Assembly: GCF_012395815.1 (NCBI RefSeq)
Contig: NZ_JAAZQQ010000004.1
Location: 248,001 to 312,000, forward strand
Length of the DNA: 64,000 nt
Reading direction: 5' to 3'
DNA from: Roseicyclus persicicus
GTDB lineage: Bacteria > Pseudomonadota > Alphaproteobacteria > Rhodobacterales > Rhodobacteraceae
Made by a program: the position numbers and the translations under genes. How positions within the stretch are numbered: position 1 is the first letter of the stretch; each line of letters opens with the position of its first letter. Below, piece by piece: positions 43,288 through 51,532 of this stretch. The notes below the pieces were generated by a model that did not search any database, had not been told where the DNA came from, and saw only the letters and a program-made list of their open reading frames with translations.

Positions 43288-44279
43288 GGTCGGCGCGGCG
43301 CGACCACCCGGTCCAGCGCCGCATCCACCGCCGCCCAATCCGAAATCCGCAACCGCACCGGCACCGTCATCACCTGCACCCGGAGCGCGGTCGGCAGGCG
43401 CACCGCGTCCTTTTCCGTCGTCACCACCTGCGCACCGATGGCCTTGGCCTCGCGCAGCATCCGCGCCATCAGCGCGTCGGTCAGCGGCTGGTGGTCGCTG
43501 AGGGCATGGGCCGCGCGGATGTCGGCGCCCATCGCGCGGAGCGTCTGAAAGAACTTCTCGGGCCGTCCGATCCCGGCGAAGGCCACCACCTTCAGCCCCT
43601 TGATCGGCAGGCCGGTCGGCAACGGCTCCAGCGCGCCGGTCACATGCGGCACCCCGACCGCATCGCCCCAGCGCCCGGCAAACCGCGCCTGCGCCGCGGC
43701 GTCACCGATCGACAGCACGAGGTCGGCCCGGGCGAGGCCCGCTGCCACCGGCTCGCGCAGCGGCCCCGCCGGGATCACCTGGCCGTTGCCGAAACCCACA
43801 TGGGCGTCCACCACCACCAGCGACAGGTCATGCGCGAGGCCGGGGTTCTGGAACCCGTCGTCGAGCAGGATCGCCTGCGCCCCCGCGGCCACCGCCGCCC
43901 GCGCGCCCGCCGCGCGGTCCTTGGCCACCCAGGTCGGCAGGAAGGCCGCCAGCAGCAGCGCCTCGTCGCCGGTCTGGTCCGCCCGGTGCCGGACGGGGTC
44001 GACCGCGACCGGCCCCTCCAGCGCCCCGCCATGGCCGCGCGTCACCGCGTGGGCGGCGATGCCGCGGTCGCGCAGCCGCTCGGCCAGCGCGATCACCGTG
44101 GGGGTCTTGCCGGTGCCGCCCGCGTTCAGGTTGCCGACGCAGATCACCGGCACGCCCACGCGGTCCCGCGGGCCCCGTGCCAGCCGCCGCCGGGTGGCCC
44201 CAGCATAGAGCGCCCCGAGCGGCGACAGCAGCGCCGACAGGATCCCCGGCTCCTGCGTCCAGAACCCGGGCGCGCGCAT
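43284..44279 (-). CDS. lpxK: Tetraacyldisaccharide 4'-kinase
   Basis: 331-residue membrane-associated kinase of lipid A synthesis. N-terminal helix region (ILSALLSPLGALYA), Walker A CVGNLNAGGTGKTP (47-60), GDEALLLA, LLDDGFQNPGLAHDLSLVVVD (Walker B) and FAGIGRPEKFFQTL, LSDHQPLT. Downstream of waaA with a one-base overlap, so Kdo transfer and 4'-phosphorylation genes are co-expressed. Stop overlaps the convergent CoA-transferase stop (TTAG). Confidence 0.96.
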   Translation of the reverse strand: MRAPGFWTQEPGILSALLSPLGALYAGATRRRLARGPRDRVGVPVICVGNLNAGGTGKTPTVIALAERLRDRGIAAHAVTRGHGGALEGPVAVDPVRHRADQTGDEALLLAAFLPTWVAKDRAAGARAAVAAGAQAILLDDGFQNPGLAHDLSLVVVDAHVGFGNGQVIPAGPLREPVAAGLARADLVLSIGDAAAQARFAGRWGDAVGVPHVTGALEPLPTGLPIKGLKVVAFAGIGRPEKFFQTLRAMGADIRAAHALSDHQPLTDALMARMLREAKAIGAQVVTTEKDAVRLPTALRVQVMTVPVRLRISDWAAVDAALDRVVAPRRP

Positions 44280-45574
44280 CAGCCCTGCGCCCCGGCCGCG
44301 TCGAGCCGCGCGAGCAGGACCGTCTTCGCCCGCTCGGTCACGTCGGCGCCGGCCGAGACCACCTCCCACGCGGCGTGGGCCATCGCCGCGGCGCGGTCGG
44401 GTGACAGGAGCTCGTCCACCGCCTCGGCCAGCCGCTGCGGGGCCGAGACGAGGCGCGCGGCCCGCGATTCCGTCAGGCGCTGGTAGATGTCGACGAAGTT
44501 GGTGACGTAGGGCCCGTGCAGGATGGCCGAGCCCAGCGCGGCGGGCTCGAACGGGTTGTGGCCGCCGATCGGCTCCCACGACCCGCCGACGAAGCTGACG
44601 GGCGCGAGGCGGTACCACAGGCCCAGCTCGCCCATGGTGTCGGCCAGGTAGACCGGCGCCTCGGCCTCGGGCCCCTCGCCGATGCTGCGGCGGGTGAAGG
44701 CCCAGCCGCCGGCGTCCAGCAGCGCGGCGATCTCGTCGCCCCGGTTGGGGTGGCGCGGCACCAGGATCAGCAGGAGCCGCGGGTTCGTCTTCATCGCCAG
44801 GCGATGGGCCTCCAGCACCTTCTCCTCCTCGCCCGGATGGGTCGAGGCCGCGACCCAGACCGGGCGGCCGCCGATCTCGGCGCGCATGCTCTCCAGCTCG
44901 GCGTTGTTCACGGGCAGGGCGGCGGCGCCTTCCTTGAGCGTGCCGGTGACCTCCATCCGGTCGGACGGCAGACCAAGGCGGCGCAGGTAGATCTCGGTCA
45001 GGTCGTCCTGCACCAGCGCCCGCTCGAAGCGGTTCAGCAGGCTGCGCACCATCCCGCGCAGGAAGCGCCAGCGGTCGTGGCTGGCCTTGGACATGCGCGC
45101 GTTGAGGAGCAGCATGGGGATGCCGCGGGAATGCGTCTCGCAGATCAGGCTGGGCCAGAGCTCGCTCTCGGTCCAGACCGCGATGTCCGGGCGCCAGTGG
45201 TCGAGGAAGGACCGCACGAAGGCGCGGGCGTCCAGCGGCACGTACTGGTGCAGGGCGCGCGGCGGCAGGCGTTCGGCCATCACCCCGGCCGAGGTGACGG
45301 TGCCGGTGGTGACGAGGATCGTGAGGTCGCGCCGTTCGGCCAGCAGCTGGCGGATCAGCTCGAGGAGGGCCAGCGACTCGCCCACGCTGGCGGCGTGGAA
45401 CCAGATCAGCTTGCCCTCGGGGCGGGGCCGGGCGGCGATGCCGCGGCGCTCGTCCAGGCGGGCGGGGTCCTCCTTGCCCTCGGCGACGCGCTCGGCCAGC
45501 TTGCGCTCGGCGAAACGCCGGCCGCGGCCCGCGGACCACGCCAGGTAGAGGCCGAGCGTGAGGGACCGGCTCAT
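44279..45574 (-). CDS. waaA: 3-deoxy-D-manno-octulosonic acid transferase
   Basis: 431-residue GT30 glycosyltransferase that adds Kdo to lipid IVA. N-terminal membrane segment, ERKLAERVAEGKEDPARLDERRG, IWFHAASVGESLALLELI (catalytic Glu), ESELWPSLI, NARMSKASHDRW, VTGTLKEGA, AASTHPGEE, PRHPNRGDEI and GSWEPIGGHNPFEPA are all present. ATG 45574 overlaps the stop of an 18-residue upstream reading frame. First full gene of waaA-lpxK. Confidence 0.96.
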   Translation of the reverse strand: MSRSLTLGLYLAWSAGRGRRFAERKLAERVAEGKEDPARLDERRGIAARPRPEGKLIWFHAASVGESLALLELIRQLLAERRDLTILVTTGTVTSAGVMAERLPPRALHQYVPLDARAFVRSFLDHWRPDIAVWTESELWPSLICETHSRGIPMLLLNARMSKASHDRWRFLRGMVRSLLNRFERALVQDDLTEIYLRRLGLPSDRMEVTGTLKEGAAALPVNNAELESMRAEIGGRPVWVAASTHPGEEEKVLEAHRLAMKTNPRLLLILVPRHPNRGDEIAALLDAGGWAFTRRSIGEGPEAEAPVYLADTMGELGLWYRLAPVSFVGGSWEPIGGHNPFEPAALGSAILHGPYVTNFVDIYQRLTESRAARLVSAPQRLAEAVDELLSPDRAAAMAHAAWEVVSAGADVTERAKTVLLARLDAAGAQG

Positions 45575-45627
45575 GCGCGGGCCCTTGGGCGGCGGGCGCG
45601 GGCGGGGGCGGGATGGGTCATGGCCAT
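45571..45627 (-). CDS. Putative 18-residue leader peptide coupled to waaA
   Basis: Reading frame MAMTHPAPARARRPRARA, with a GGAAAGGA ribosome site before it and a TGA that overlaps the waaA ATG (ATGA), so its translation could control waaA. It is extremely Pro/Ala/Arg rich; Arg/Pro-rich leaders can slow ribosomes. There is no family evidence. In GC-rich DNA a short open frame may be accidental, but the ribosome site and the exact overlap argue for function. Confidence 0.35.
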   Translation of the reverse strand: MAMTHPAPARARRPRARA

Positions 45628-45817
45628 GTCCTTTCCGGGCCGCCGGGCGGGCGGGCGATCGCGGCGCACCCTAGGCAACGGGGCGGCGGGGTCAAGGTGG
45701 GCGGGGACGGTGGGGAAACCCGCACCCGCCGCAGGCCCGCCGGTGGGGTTTCCCGCAATCGCCGCACGGCCCCCAAGGGCGTATCCCGGAGAGGTATCCG
45801 CCCCCGGAGGCCCTGCC
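45628..45817. other. Spacer between waaA leader and a small secreted peptide, with hairpin
   Basis: No larger gene seen. Contains a 9-bp stem GGGAAACCC (45713-45721) and GGGTTTCCC (45746-45754) around a 24-nt GC-rich loop. No T-run follows on either strand, so it is not a clear terminator; it could be a leader structure for the divergent small genes. I could not place promoters. Confidence 0.5.
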
Positions 45818-45937
45818 ATGATCCGCACCCTTGTCTCGCTCGTGTCCGTGGTCGCGCTGCTGACGCTCCTGCTGATCGACGGGGCGTCGGCGCAGCCCGC
45901 CGCGGCCGCGCCGGTCGCTGCGGCCGCCCAGCCCTGA
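45818..45937 (+). CDS. Small putative secreted peptide
   Basis: 39 residues: a hydrophobic signal sequence (1-25, MIRTLVSLVSVVALLTLLLI then DGASA) followed by only 14 residues of Ala/Pro. A good CGGAGG ribosome site at 45805-45810 precedes ATG 45818, which is why I keep it. It could be a secreted micro-peptide, a membrane peptide, or non-coding. It is convergent with the CysQ-like gene over 6 bp. Confidence 0.4.
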   Translation: MIRTLVSLVSVVALLTLLLIDGASAQPAAAAPVAAAAQP

Positions 45938-45943
45938 GCCGCG

Positions 45944-46729
45944 TCAGCCGCGCGCCTTGAGGATCGCGCCGTGCAGGTCCGCGGCGGCGGCCAGCACGCC
46001 GGGCACCTGCGGCGTGGCCCGGTTGAAGCTGAGCGGCGCGCCGGTGGCGTCGGTCGCCCGCCCGCCGGCCTCGGCGATGATCAGCGCGCCCGCGGCGATG
46101 TCCCATTCCCAGGTCTGGCGAAAGGTCACCATCGCGTCGAAGCGACCCTCGCCCACCAGCGCCATGCGATAGGCCAGCGACGGGCGGTAGGCGCGCGTCA
46201 CCTGCGGCACGCCCTGCGGCCAGTGCGCGGGGCTGAGGGTGTGCTTGGTCGCCAGCACCTCGGCCTGGTAGAGGTGCCGGGTGGCCGAGGCGCGGATGGC
46301 CGTGTCGTTCAGCGTCGCGCCGTGGCCGCGCGCCGCGGCGTAGAGCTTGCCACGGATCGGCAGGTAGACGACGGCGGCGATCACCTCGCCCTCCTCGACC
46401 ACGGCGAGGGAATGGGCGAAGGACGACGAGCCCTCGATGAAGGCCTGCGTGCCGTCGATCGGGTCGATGACGAAGACCCGCGCCTTGCCCAGCCGCGCGG
46501 TGTCGTCGGGGGTTTCCTCGGACAGCCAGCCGTAGCCCGGCCGCGCATCGGTCAGCCGGTCGCGCAGCATGTCGTTGACGGCAAGGTCGGCCTCGGTCAC
46601 GGGGCCGGCGCCGCCGGGCTTGTCCCAGACCTCGGGCTCGTCGCGGAAATAACGCGCCGCGATCCGGCCGGCGCCGCGGGCCGCGTCGATCAGCAGCCCG
46701 AGGTCCTCCCGTGGGTCAGGCGCCGGCAA
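45944..46729 (-). CDS. Inositol monophosphatase-family phosphatase (CysQ-like)
   Basis: 261-residue metal-dependent phosphatase, either 3'(2'),5'-bisphosphate nucleotidase (sulfur assimilation) or inositol phosphatase. Metal-site motifs GPVTEADLAVNDMLRD, LSEETPDD, DPIDGTQAFIEGSSSF and WEWDIAAGALIIAEAGG. CysQ is favoured by position in related genomes but is not proven. The best start is TTG 46729, overlapping pmbA by 14 nt; no ATG occurs before the conserved start EDLGLLIDAARGAG. Confidence 0.88.
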   Translation of the reverse strand: MPAPDPREDLGLLIDAARGAGRIAARYFRDEPEVWDKPGGAGPVTEADLAVNDMLRDRLTDARPGYGWLSEETPDDTARLGKARVFVIDPIDGTQAFIEGSSSFAHSLAVVEEGEVIAAVVYLPIRGKLYAAARGHGATLNDTAIRASATRHLYQAEVLATKHTLSPAHWPQGVPQVTRAYRPSLAYRMALVGEGRFDAMVTFRQTWEWDIAAGALIIAEAGGRATDATGAPLSFNRATPQVPGVLAAAADLHGAILKARG

Positions 46730-48062
46730 GGGTGAGCCCTTCCACGAGGAGCGAGGGGACGACCCGGCTGAGGTGCGGGCGCGCGTCGTTGGCGGGGCGG
46801 ATCGTCAGGAGCATGTCGCGCAGGTTGCCCGCCACGGTGCATTCGTTGACCGGATAGGCGATCTCGCCGTTCTCGACCCAGAAGCCCGAGGCGCCGCGGG
46901 AATAGTCACCCGTGGTCGCGTTGATCGAGGCGCCGATCATCGAGGTGATCAGAAGGCCGGTGCCCATCTCGCGCATCAACTCGTCGAGGCTCTGGTCCCC
47001 CTGCGTCAGCGCGAGGTTGCCCGCGCTGGGGGAGGGCGGAGCCGAGATGCCGCGGCTCGCGTTGGCGGTGGAGGGCAGGCCCAGCTTGCGCCCGGTGGCG
47101 AGGTCGAGCGTCCAGCTCTGCAGCACGCCGTCCTCGACCAGCAGCCGGCGCGCGGTCGGCAGCCCCTCGCCGTCGAAGGGGCGGGAGCCGGAGGTGCGGG
47201 GGCGGTGCGGGTCCTCGACCAGCGACAGGCCGCGGGGCAGCACCTGCTCGCCCATCAGCCCGCGCGCCCAGGACGCGCCGCGCACGACGGCGGTGCCGTT
47301 GGTCGCGGCCAGCAGGTGGCCGATCAGGCCCGAGGAGATGCGCTCGTCGTAGATCACCGGGTAGGCGCCCGTCTTGGGCTTGCGCGCGCCGGCGCGGGCG
47401 ACGGTGCGCTCGCCGGCGAGGCGGCCGACCTCCTCGGGCGCCATCAGGTCGGCGGCGTGGATGCGGCCGTCGCCGTAGTAGTCGCGCTCCATCCCCAGCC
47501 CCTCGCCGGTGATGGCGACGCAGCCAAGGCCATGATCGGACCGCGCGTAGCCGCCCGAAAACCCGTTGGTCGCGGCCAGATGGACGCGCCGGCGCGAAAA
47601 GCCCGCGGTGGCGGATTGCACCTGGCTGATGCCCTTGACCGCCAGCGCGGCGGCCTCGGCGCGGCGGGCGGCATCCTCCAGCGCGGCGGGGTCGGGGTCG
47701 GCGGCGGGGTCGGACATGTCGAGGCCCGCGCCGTCGCGCATAGGGCTCAGTTGGTCGGGGTCGGCCAGGCCCACGGTCGGGTCCTCGGGGGCGAGGCGGG
47801 CCATGGCGACGGCGCGTTCGGCCATCTCGCGCAGCGTCTCGGGCCGGGTGTCGGAGGCGGAGACGCAGGCCTGCCGCCGGCCAACCAGCACGCGCAGGCC
47901 GATCTCGACCCCCTCGGACCGCTCGGCCTGTTCCAGCGCGCCCGCGCGCACCCCGATCGACAGCGAGGTGCCGTCGATGGCGATGGCGTCGGCCGCCTCG
48001 GCGCCGGCGCGGCGCGCGGCGTCCAGGGCCGCTTCGGTCAGGGTTGCGAGGGGCTGCGTCAT
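46716..48062 (-). CDS. pmbA: PmbA/TldE metallopeptidase-complex subunit
   Basis: 448-residue subunit of the TldD/TldE peptidase, which degrades or matures small peptides such as microcins. It has the TldE features: no HExxxH zinc motif, N-terminal LSIGVRAGALEQAERSEGVEIGLRVLVG, central RISSGLIGHLLAATNGTAVVRGASWA, and C-terminal TSMIGASINATTGDYSRGASGFWVENGEIAYPVNE (landmarks). Start MTQPLATLTEAAL at 48062. The partner tldD is not in the window. Overlaps the CysQ-like gene. Confidence 0.94.
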   Translation of the reverse strand: MTQPLATLTEAALDAARRAGAEAADAIAIDGTSLSIGVRAGALEQAERSEGVEIGLRVLVGRRQACVSASDTRPETLREMAERAVAMARLAPEDPTVGLADPDQLSPMRDGAGLDMSDPAADPDPAALEDAARRAEAAALAVKGISQVQSATAGFSRRRVHLAATNGFSGGYARSDHGLGCVAITGEGLGMERDYYGDGRIHAADLMAPEEVGRLAGERTVARAGARKPKTGAYPVIYDERISSGLIGHLLAATNGTAVVRGASWARGLMGEQVLPRGLSLVEDPHRPRTSGSRPFDGEGLPTARRLLVEDGVLQSWTLDLATGRKLGLPSTANASRGISAPPSPSAGNLALTQGDQSLDELMREMGTGLLITSMIGASINATTGDYSRGASGFWVENGEIAYPVNECTVAGNLRDMLLTIRPANDARPHLSRVVPSLLVEGLTLAGA

Positions 48063-48130
48063 GGGGCTTCGGACCTGCTGGGGTGGCGTGCCTTCGGACC
48101 TAGTGCCGCGGGGGCGCCTGCGCAAGACAA

Positions 48131-48166
48131 GCCGCGCCCCGCCCGGGTCGGCGGGCGGGGCGCGGC
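48131..48166 (-). terminator. Strong hairpin after the DUF2125 gene
   Basis: Perfect 14-bp GC stem, arms 48131-48144 and 48153-48166, loop 8 nt. On the minus strand it follows the DUF2125 stop and is trailed by TTGTCTTG, a weak T-rich tail. It separates this gene from pmbA downstream on the same strand. Confidence 0.65.
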
Positions 48167-48183
48167 AAGGGTTCGGGGGGGCG

Positions 48184-49680
48184 TTACTGCAGCGGCACGC
48201 CGTTGGCGCTGATGCCGCCGCCCTCGGTGAACTCGATGGTCGATTCCAGCGTGTCGGGCGCGGCCCCGGGCCGGGCGAAGGCCCCCAGCATCCCGCGCAC
48301 CATGGCCAGCTGCTCGATCGGCACGATCCCCGTGGCCTGCAGGCGGTCGATCAGGCCGAGGCCGCCGGCCAGCTGCAGGTCGACCGAGCCGACCGGCATC
48401 GGGACCGGCCCCGGTGCGAAGGTGGCGCTGCCGGTGCCGGTCAGCGTCGCGCCGCCGACCGAGACGCGCAGCTCGTTCAGGGTGAGGTCGCGCAGTTCGG
48501 CCGGGGGCGGGCCCATGCCTTCGGGGTCCATCGTCATCAGGTCGGCCAGCACCTGCACCGAGCCGGTCAGGTCGGCGATCACCGTCACCGGATCGCGGGG
48601 GAAGTTGCCGGCCGGGTCGGCCATCGCCCAGATCTGCGGGCTGACCGCGACGTCCTGGTAGGCGAGGCGGGCCGAGATCGGCTGCGGATCGGCGGCGGCG
48701 ACCAGCGGGAAGGCGAAGGCGATCTCGGCGCTGCCGACCGAGAACTGGATCGGCACCGGCAGGTCGGGCCCGGCGAAGAAGGTCGCGCTGCGCCGGGCGC
48801 TGACGCGGTAGTCGATCTCGGTCTCGGAGAAGGTGGCCGACAGGCTGCCGCCGGCGTTCGAGGCGAACAGGCTGAAGCCGTCGGAGGGATGCTCGAAGGT
48901 CAGTTCCATCCGGGCGCTGTCATAGACGAATTCGCCGTTGAGGTCGAAGCCCGAGGGCACGAGGTCGGGGTTGGAGGCGACCTCCATGAAGTTGCCGAGC
49001 CGGCCCTCGCCCGAGGCGGTGGTCGCGCCGACGGAGAAGGACAGCTTCATCCGCCCGATCTCGTCCGGGGGCGGCAGGATGTCGGCGGCCCCGGCAATGC
49101 CCCCCATCGTCGTGGTGCTGGCATAGCCGATGTTGGCGGGATCGGTGCCGTCGATCTGGTAGGTCGCCGCGAAATCCACGATCCCGATGTTCAGGTCGAT
49201 GGTGGGCGGCGGGCCGTCGCCGCCCGAGATCGGGCCGTCCTCGATGGTGATGCGGGACGCGCTGTAATCGTAGAGCCGCGCGCCGGGCTCGCCGCTGGCG
49301 GTCATCACGAGGTCGGGGGCGATCAGGTTGAGCCCGAGGTTCACCGGCGGAATGCCCGGTTCCGGCACGAAGGTGATGGTGAAGGCGTAGGTGTCGGACA
49401 TGGTGATCGTGACGCTGCCGTCGGCGTTCTCGGTCATCACGATCTCGTCGATGCGGCCCACGCTCGAGACCTCGCCGTCGGTGAAGCTGGAGGTGAACCC
49501 CGACAGCGTCAGGCTGCCCGCGCCGGGCGTGACCGAGGCGGCCGACAGGACCTGGCCCATGGCGGCCGATTGCGTCTGCCACTCCGCCCAGAGCTCCTCG
49601 GCCGTGACGGCCAGCGCGGGGGTGGCCGCCGTCAGGGCGAGCACGGACAGGGTTACGGAAAAGGCTGTGGTCTGGGGCAT
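48184..49680 (-). CDS. DUF2125 domain exported protein
   Basis: 498 residues with a signal peptide (1-24, cleaved after TPALA). The mature protein is almost all beta strands (for example DGSVTITMSDTYAFTITF, RMELTFEHPSDGFSLFASNAGGSLSATF, and the ending DTLESTIEFTEGGGISANGVPLQ), matching DUF2125, an alphaproteobacterial family of unknown function that resembles AsmA/LptA-like long beta structures. A role in lipid or envelope transport is a guess. Good GGAGGGA ribosome site; promoter and terminator visible on either side, so monocistronic. Confidence 0.85.
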   Translation of the reverse strand: MPQTTAFSVTLSVLALTAATPALAVTAEELWAEWQTQSAAMGQVLSAASVTPGAGSLTLSGFTSSFTDGEVSSVGRIDEIVMTENADGSVTITMSDTYAFTITFVPEPGIPPVNLGLNLIAPDLVMTASGEPGARLYDYSASRITIEDGPISGGDGPPPTIDLNIGIVDFAATYQIDGTDPANIGYASTTTMGGIAGAADILPPPDEIGRMKLSFSVGATTASGEGRLGNFMEVASNPDLVPSGFDLNGEFVYDSARMELTFEHPSDGFSLFASNAGGSLSATFSETEIDYRVSARRSATFFAGPDLPVPIQFSVGSAEIAFAFPLVAAADPQPISARLAYQDVAVSPQIWAMADPAGNFPRDPVTVIADLTGSVQVLADLMTMDPEGMGPPPAELRDLTLNELRVSVGGATLTGTGSATFAPGPVPMPVGSVDLQLAGGLGLIDRLQATGIVPIEQLAMVRGMLGAFARPGAAPDTLESTIEFTEGGGISANGVPLQ

Positions 49681-49719
49681 GGGGTCCCTCCGGGGAGTTG
49701 GGCACGCGCGATGGCGGGG

Positions 49720-49748
49720 ATGTTCGCGGGCCGGCCCCCTTGGGTCAA
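49720..49748 (-). promoter_or_regulatory. Putative promoter of the DUF2125 gene
   Basis: Minus-strand TTGACC (49743-49748), 17 bp, GAACAT (49720-49725), about 40 bp before the DUF2125 start. The -35 is strong, the -10 moderate. The remaining 100 bp to the divergent SDR start contain a CCCCGC/GCGGGG hairpin and no clear rightward promoter. Confidence 0.45.
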
Positions 49749-49848
49749 GTGGGGATACCCCGACCCCGGCGGCTTTGGTCTGGCCCCGCGCGGCGCGGGG
49801 CGCTAGCACTGGGGCAAGGTGGATCAGGACGCAGGGAGGGCCGGGGCG

Positions 49849-50607
49849 ATGGCGGCGACACTGAGCGGAAAGACCGTGGCGATCACCGGGGCGAGTCGCG
49901 GCATCGGCGCGGCGGCGGCGCGGGCCTTTGCCGCCGCGGGCGCGAACGTGGTGCTGATGGCGCGTGACGGCGACGCCATCGCGGCGCTGGCGGGCGAGAT
50001 CGGGCCGGCGGCGCTGGCGGTGCCCTGCAACGTGACCCGCTACCGCGAGGTCGAGACGGCGCTGGGCGCCGCGGCGGACACCTTCGGCGGGCTCGACGTG
50101 CTGATCAACAACGCCGGCGTGATCGAGCCGATCGCCCGGATCGAGGCCGCCGACCCCGAGGCGTGGGGGCAGCTCATCGACATCAACCTCAAGGGCGTGT
50201 TCCACGGCGCCCGCGCCGCGGTGCCGCTGATGCTGGCGCAGGGCGGCGGCACGATCATCACCGTCAGCTCGGGCGCGGCGGTGAACCCGCTGGAGGCCTG
50301 GAGCGCCTATTGCTCTTCCAAGGCGGGGGCCAAGATGTTCACCGCCTGCCTGCACAAGGAGCTGGGCGAGCGCGGCATCCGGGCGCTGGGCCTGTCGCCC
50401 GGCACGGTCGCCACCGACATGCAGCGAGAGATCAAGGCCTCGGGCGTGAACCCGGTGAGCCAGCTGGAGTGGACGGACCACATCCCGCCCGAGTGGCCCG
50501 CGCAGGCGCTGGTCTGGATGTGCGGGCCGGGGGCGGACCCGTGGCTCGGCGACGACATCTCGCTGCGCGACCCCAAGGTGCGCGCGCTGGTGGGGGTGGG
50601 GCCATGA
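49849..50607 (+). CDS. SDR family oxidoreductase
   Basis: 252-residue classical short-chain dehydrogenase. TGASRGIGAAAARAF (about 14-28) binds NAD(P), NNAGVIEPI, the catalytic Ser in TVSSGAA and YCSSK. The C-terminal half (ISLRDPKVRALVGVG) departs from most SDRs. It is coupled to the crotonase-like gene by ATGA overlap, suggesting a fatty or aromatic acyl-CoA pathway. Start ATG 49849 follows AGGGAGGG; GTG 49819 upstream is open but lacks support. Confidence 0.88.
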   Translation: MAATLSGKTVAITGASRGIGAAAARAFAAAGANVVLMARDGDAIAALAGEIGPAALAVPCNVTRYREVETALGAAADTFGGLDVLINNAGVIEPIARIEAADPEAWGQLIDINLKGVFHGARAAVPLMLAQGGGTIITVSSGAAVNPLEAWSAYCSSKAGAKMFTACLHKELGERGIRALGLSPGTVATDMQREIKASGVNPVSQLEWTDHIPPEWPAQALVWMCGPGADPWLGDDISLRDPKVRALVGVGP

Positions 50608-51230
50608 TCGACTGCCACCGCGAGGGCGACCTGTGGGTCGTCACGCTGAACCGGCCCGACAAGGCCAATTCGCTGACCGCCGCGATGCTGGAGCGGCTGA
50701 CCGACATCGTGATGGAGGCGACGGTCGACCCGCACATCAAGGCGCTGGTGCTGACCGGCGCGGGGGACAAGGTGTTTTCCGCCGGTGCCGACCTCGACGA
50801 GGCGCGGGCGGGGCTGGCCACCTCGCCGCTGTGGGAACAGGTGTCGGGCGGGATCGCCGCGCTGCCCTGCCTCACCATCGCGGCGCTGAACGGGACGCTG
50901 GCGGGCGGGGCCTTCGGGATGGCGCTGGCCTGCGACCTGCGCCTTGCGGTGCCCGACGCGCGGTTCTTCTACCCGGTGGCCAAGCTGGGCTTCCTGCCGC
51001 AGCCGTCAGACCCCGGCCGGCTGGTGGCGCTGATGGGGCCGGCGCGGGCGAAACTGCTGCTGATGGGCGGGCAGAAGCTGACGGCGGACGAGGCCTATGC
51101 CTTCGGCCTGGTCGACCGGATCACCCTGCCCGAGCACCTGATGGACCAGGCCCGCCACCTCGCCGCCGACGCGCTGGCCGGCAAGCCCGAGGTGCTGCAG
51201 CGGATCAAGGAGATGTGCGGCGGCCGCTAG
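50604..51230 (+). CDS. Crotonase-family protein without the catalytic glutamates
   Basis: 208 residues, shorter than the usual 255-265. The fold motifs are intact (TLNRPDKANSLTAAML, VFSAGADLDEA, AALNGTLAGGAFGMALACDLRLA), giving the CoA oxyanion hole, but both hydratase glutamates are missing: GGGCEL aligns with GGAFGM (Glu to Gly) and GQPEIxLG with FYPVAKLG (Glu to Val). It is thus unlikely to be an enoyl-CoA hydratase; an isomerase, hydrolase or decarboxylase-type crotonase is possible. Coupled to the SDR upstream. Confidence 0.85.
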   Translation: MIDCHREGDLWVVTLNRPDKANSLTAAMLERLTDIVMEATVDPHIKALVLTGAGDKVFSAGADLDEARAGLATSPLWEQVSGGIAALPCLTIAALNGTLAGGAFGMALACDLRLAVPDARFFYPVAKLGFLPQPSDPGRLVALMGPARAKLLLMGGQKLTADEAYAFGLVDRITLPEHLMDQARHLAADALAGKPEVLQRIKEMCGGR

Positions 51231-51532
51231 CGCCGCTTCCAGCCGCGCCGCGCGCCGGGGGTCTTGGAATGGAAGTCGGGCGGGCGTTTCGCGACCCAGG
51301 CCAGGAAGGTCGACAGCCGCGGATGGGCGCGCAGCGCCGCGACGGTGTTGTAGCTGCGGGCAAGCTCGGCCTCGGACAGAGTGGCGTGGATCTCGTTGTG
51401 ACAGATCTGGTGCAGCAGCACCGTGGGCCCGCCCTTGCCGCCGCGGAGCTTGGGCGTCAGATGGTGCAGGCTCTGCTTCGCGCCGGGCGGGATCGGGCGG
51501 TCGCAGAGCGGGCAAAGGGGCATGTCGTCCAT
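51227..51532 (-). CDS. HNH endonuclease-domain protein
   Basis: 101 residues. CPLC near the start (C7, C10), then SLHHLTPKLRGGKGGPTVLLHQICHNEIHATLSEAELA, a His-Asn-His zinc-bound nuclease motif, and a basic C-terminus (SKTPGARRGWKRR). It resembles small stand-alone HNH proteins common in proteobacteria; the target is unknown. Start is Met 51532 or Met 51523. Both overlap the start region of the divergent flavoprotein gene. Its end overlaps the crotonase stop by 4 nt. Confidence 0.85.
   Translation of the reverse strand: MDDMPLCPLCDRPIPPGAKQSLHHLTPKLRGGKGGPTVLLHQICHNEIHATLSEAELARSYNTVAALRAHPRLSTFLAWVAKRPPDFHSKTPGARRGWKRR

Noticed and set aside
45628-45828. An 85-residue minus-strand gene upstream of waaA
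   Set aside because: The upstream part has no ribosome site or family pattern; only the 18-codon end with a ribosome site is kept, at low confidence.
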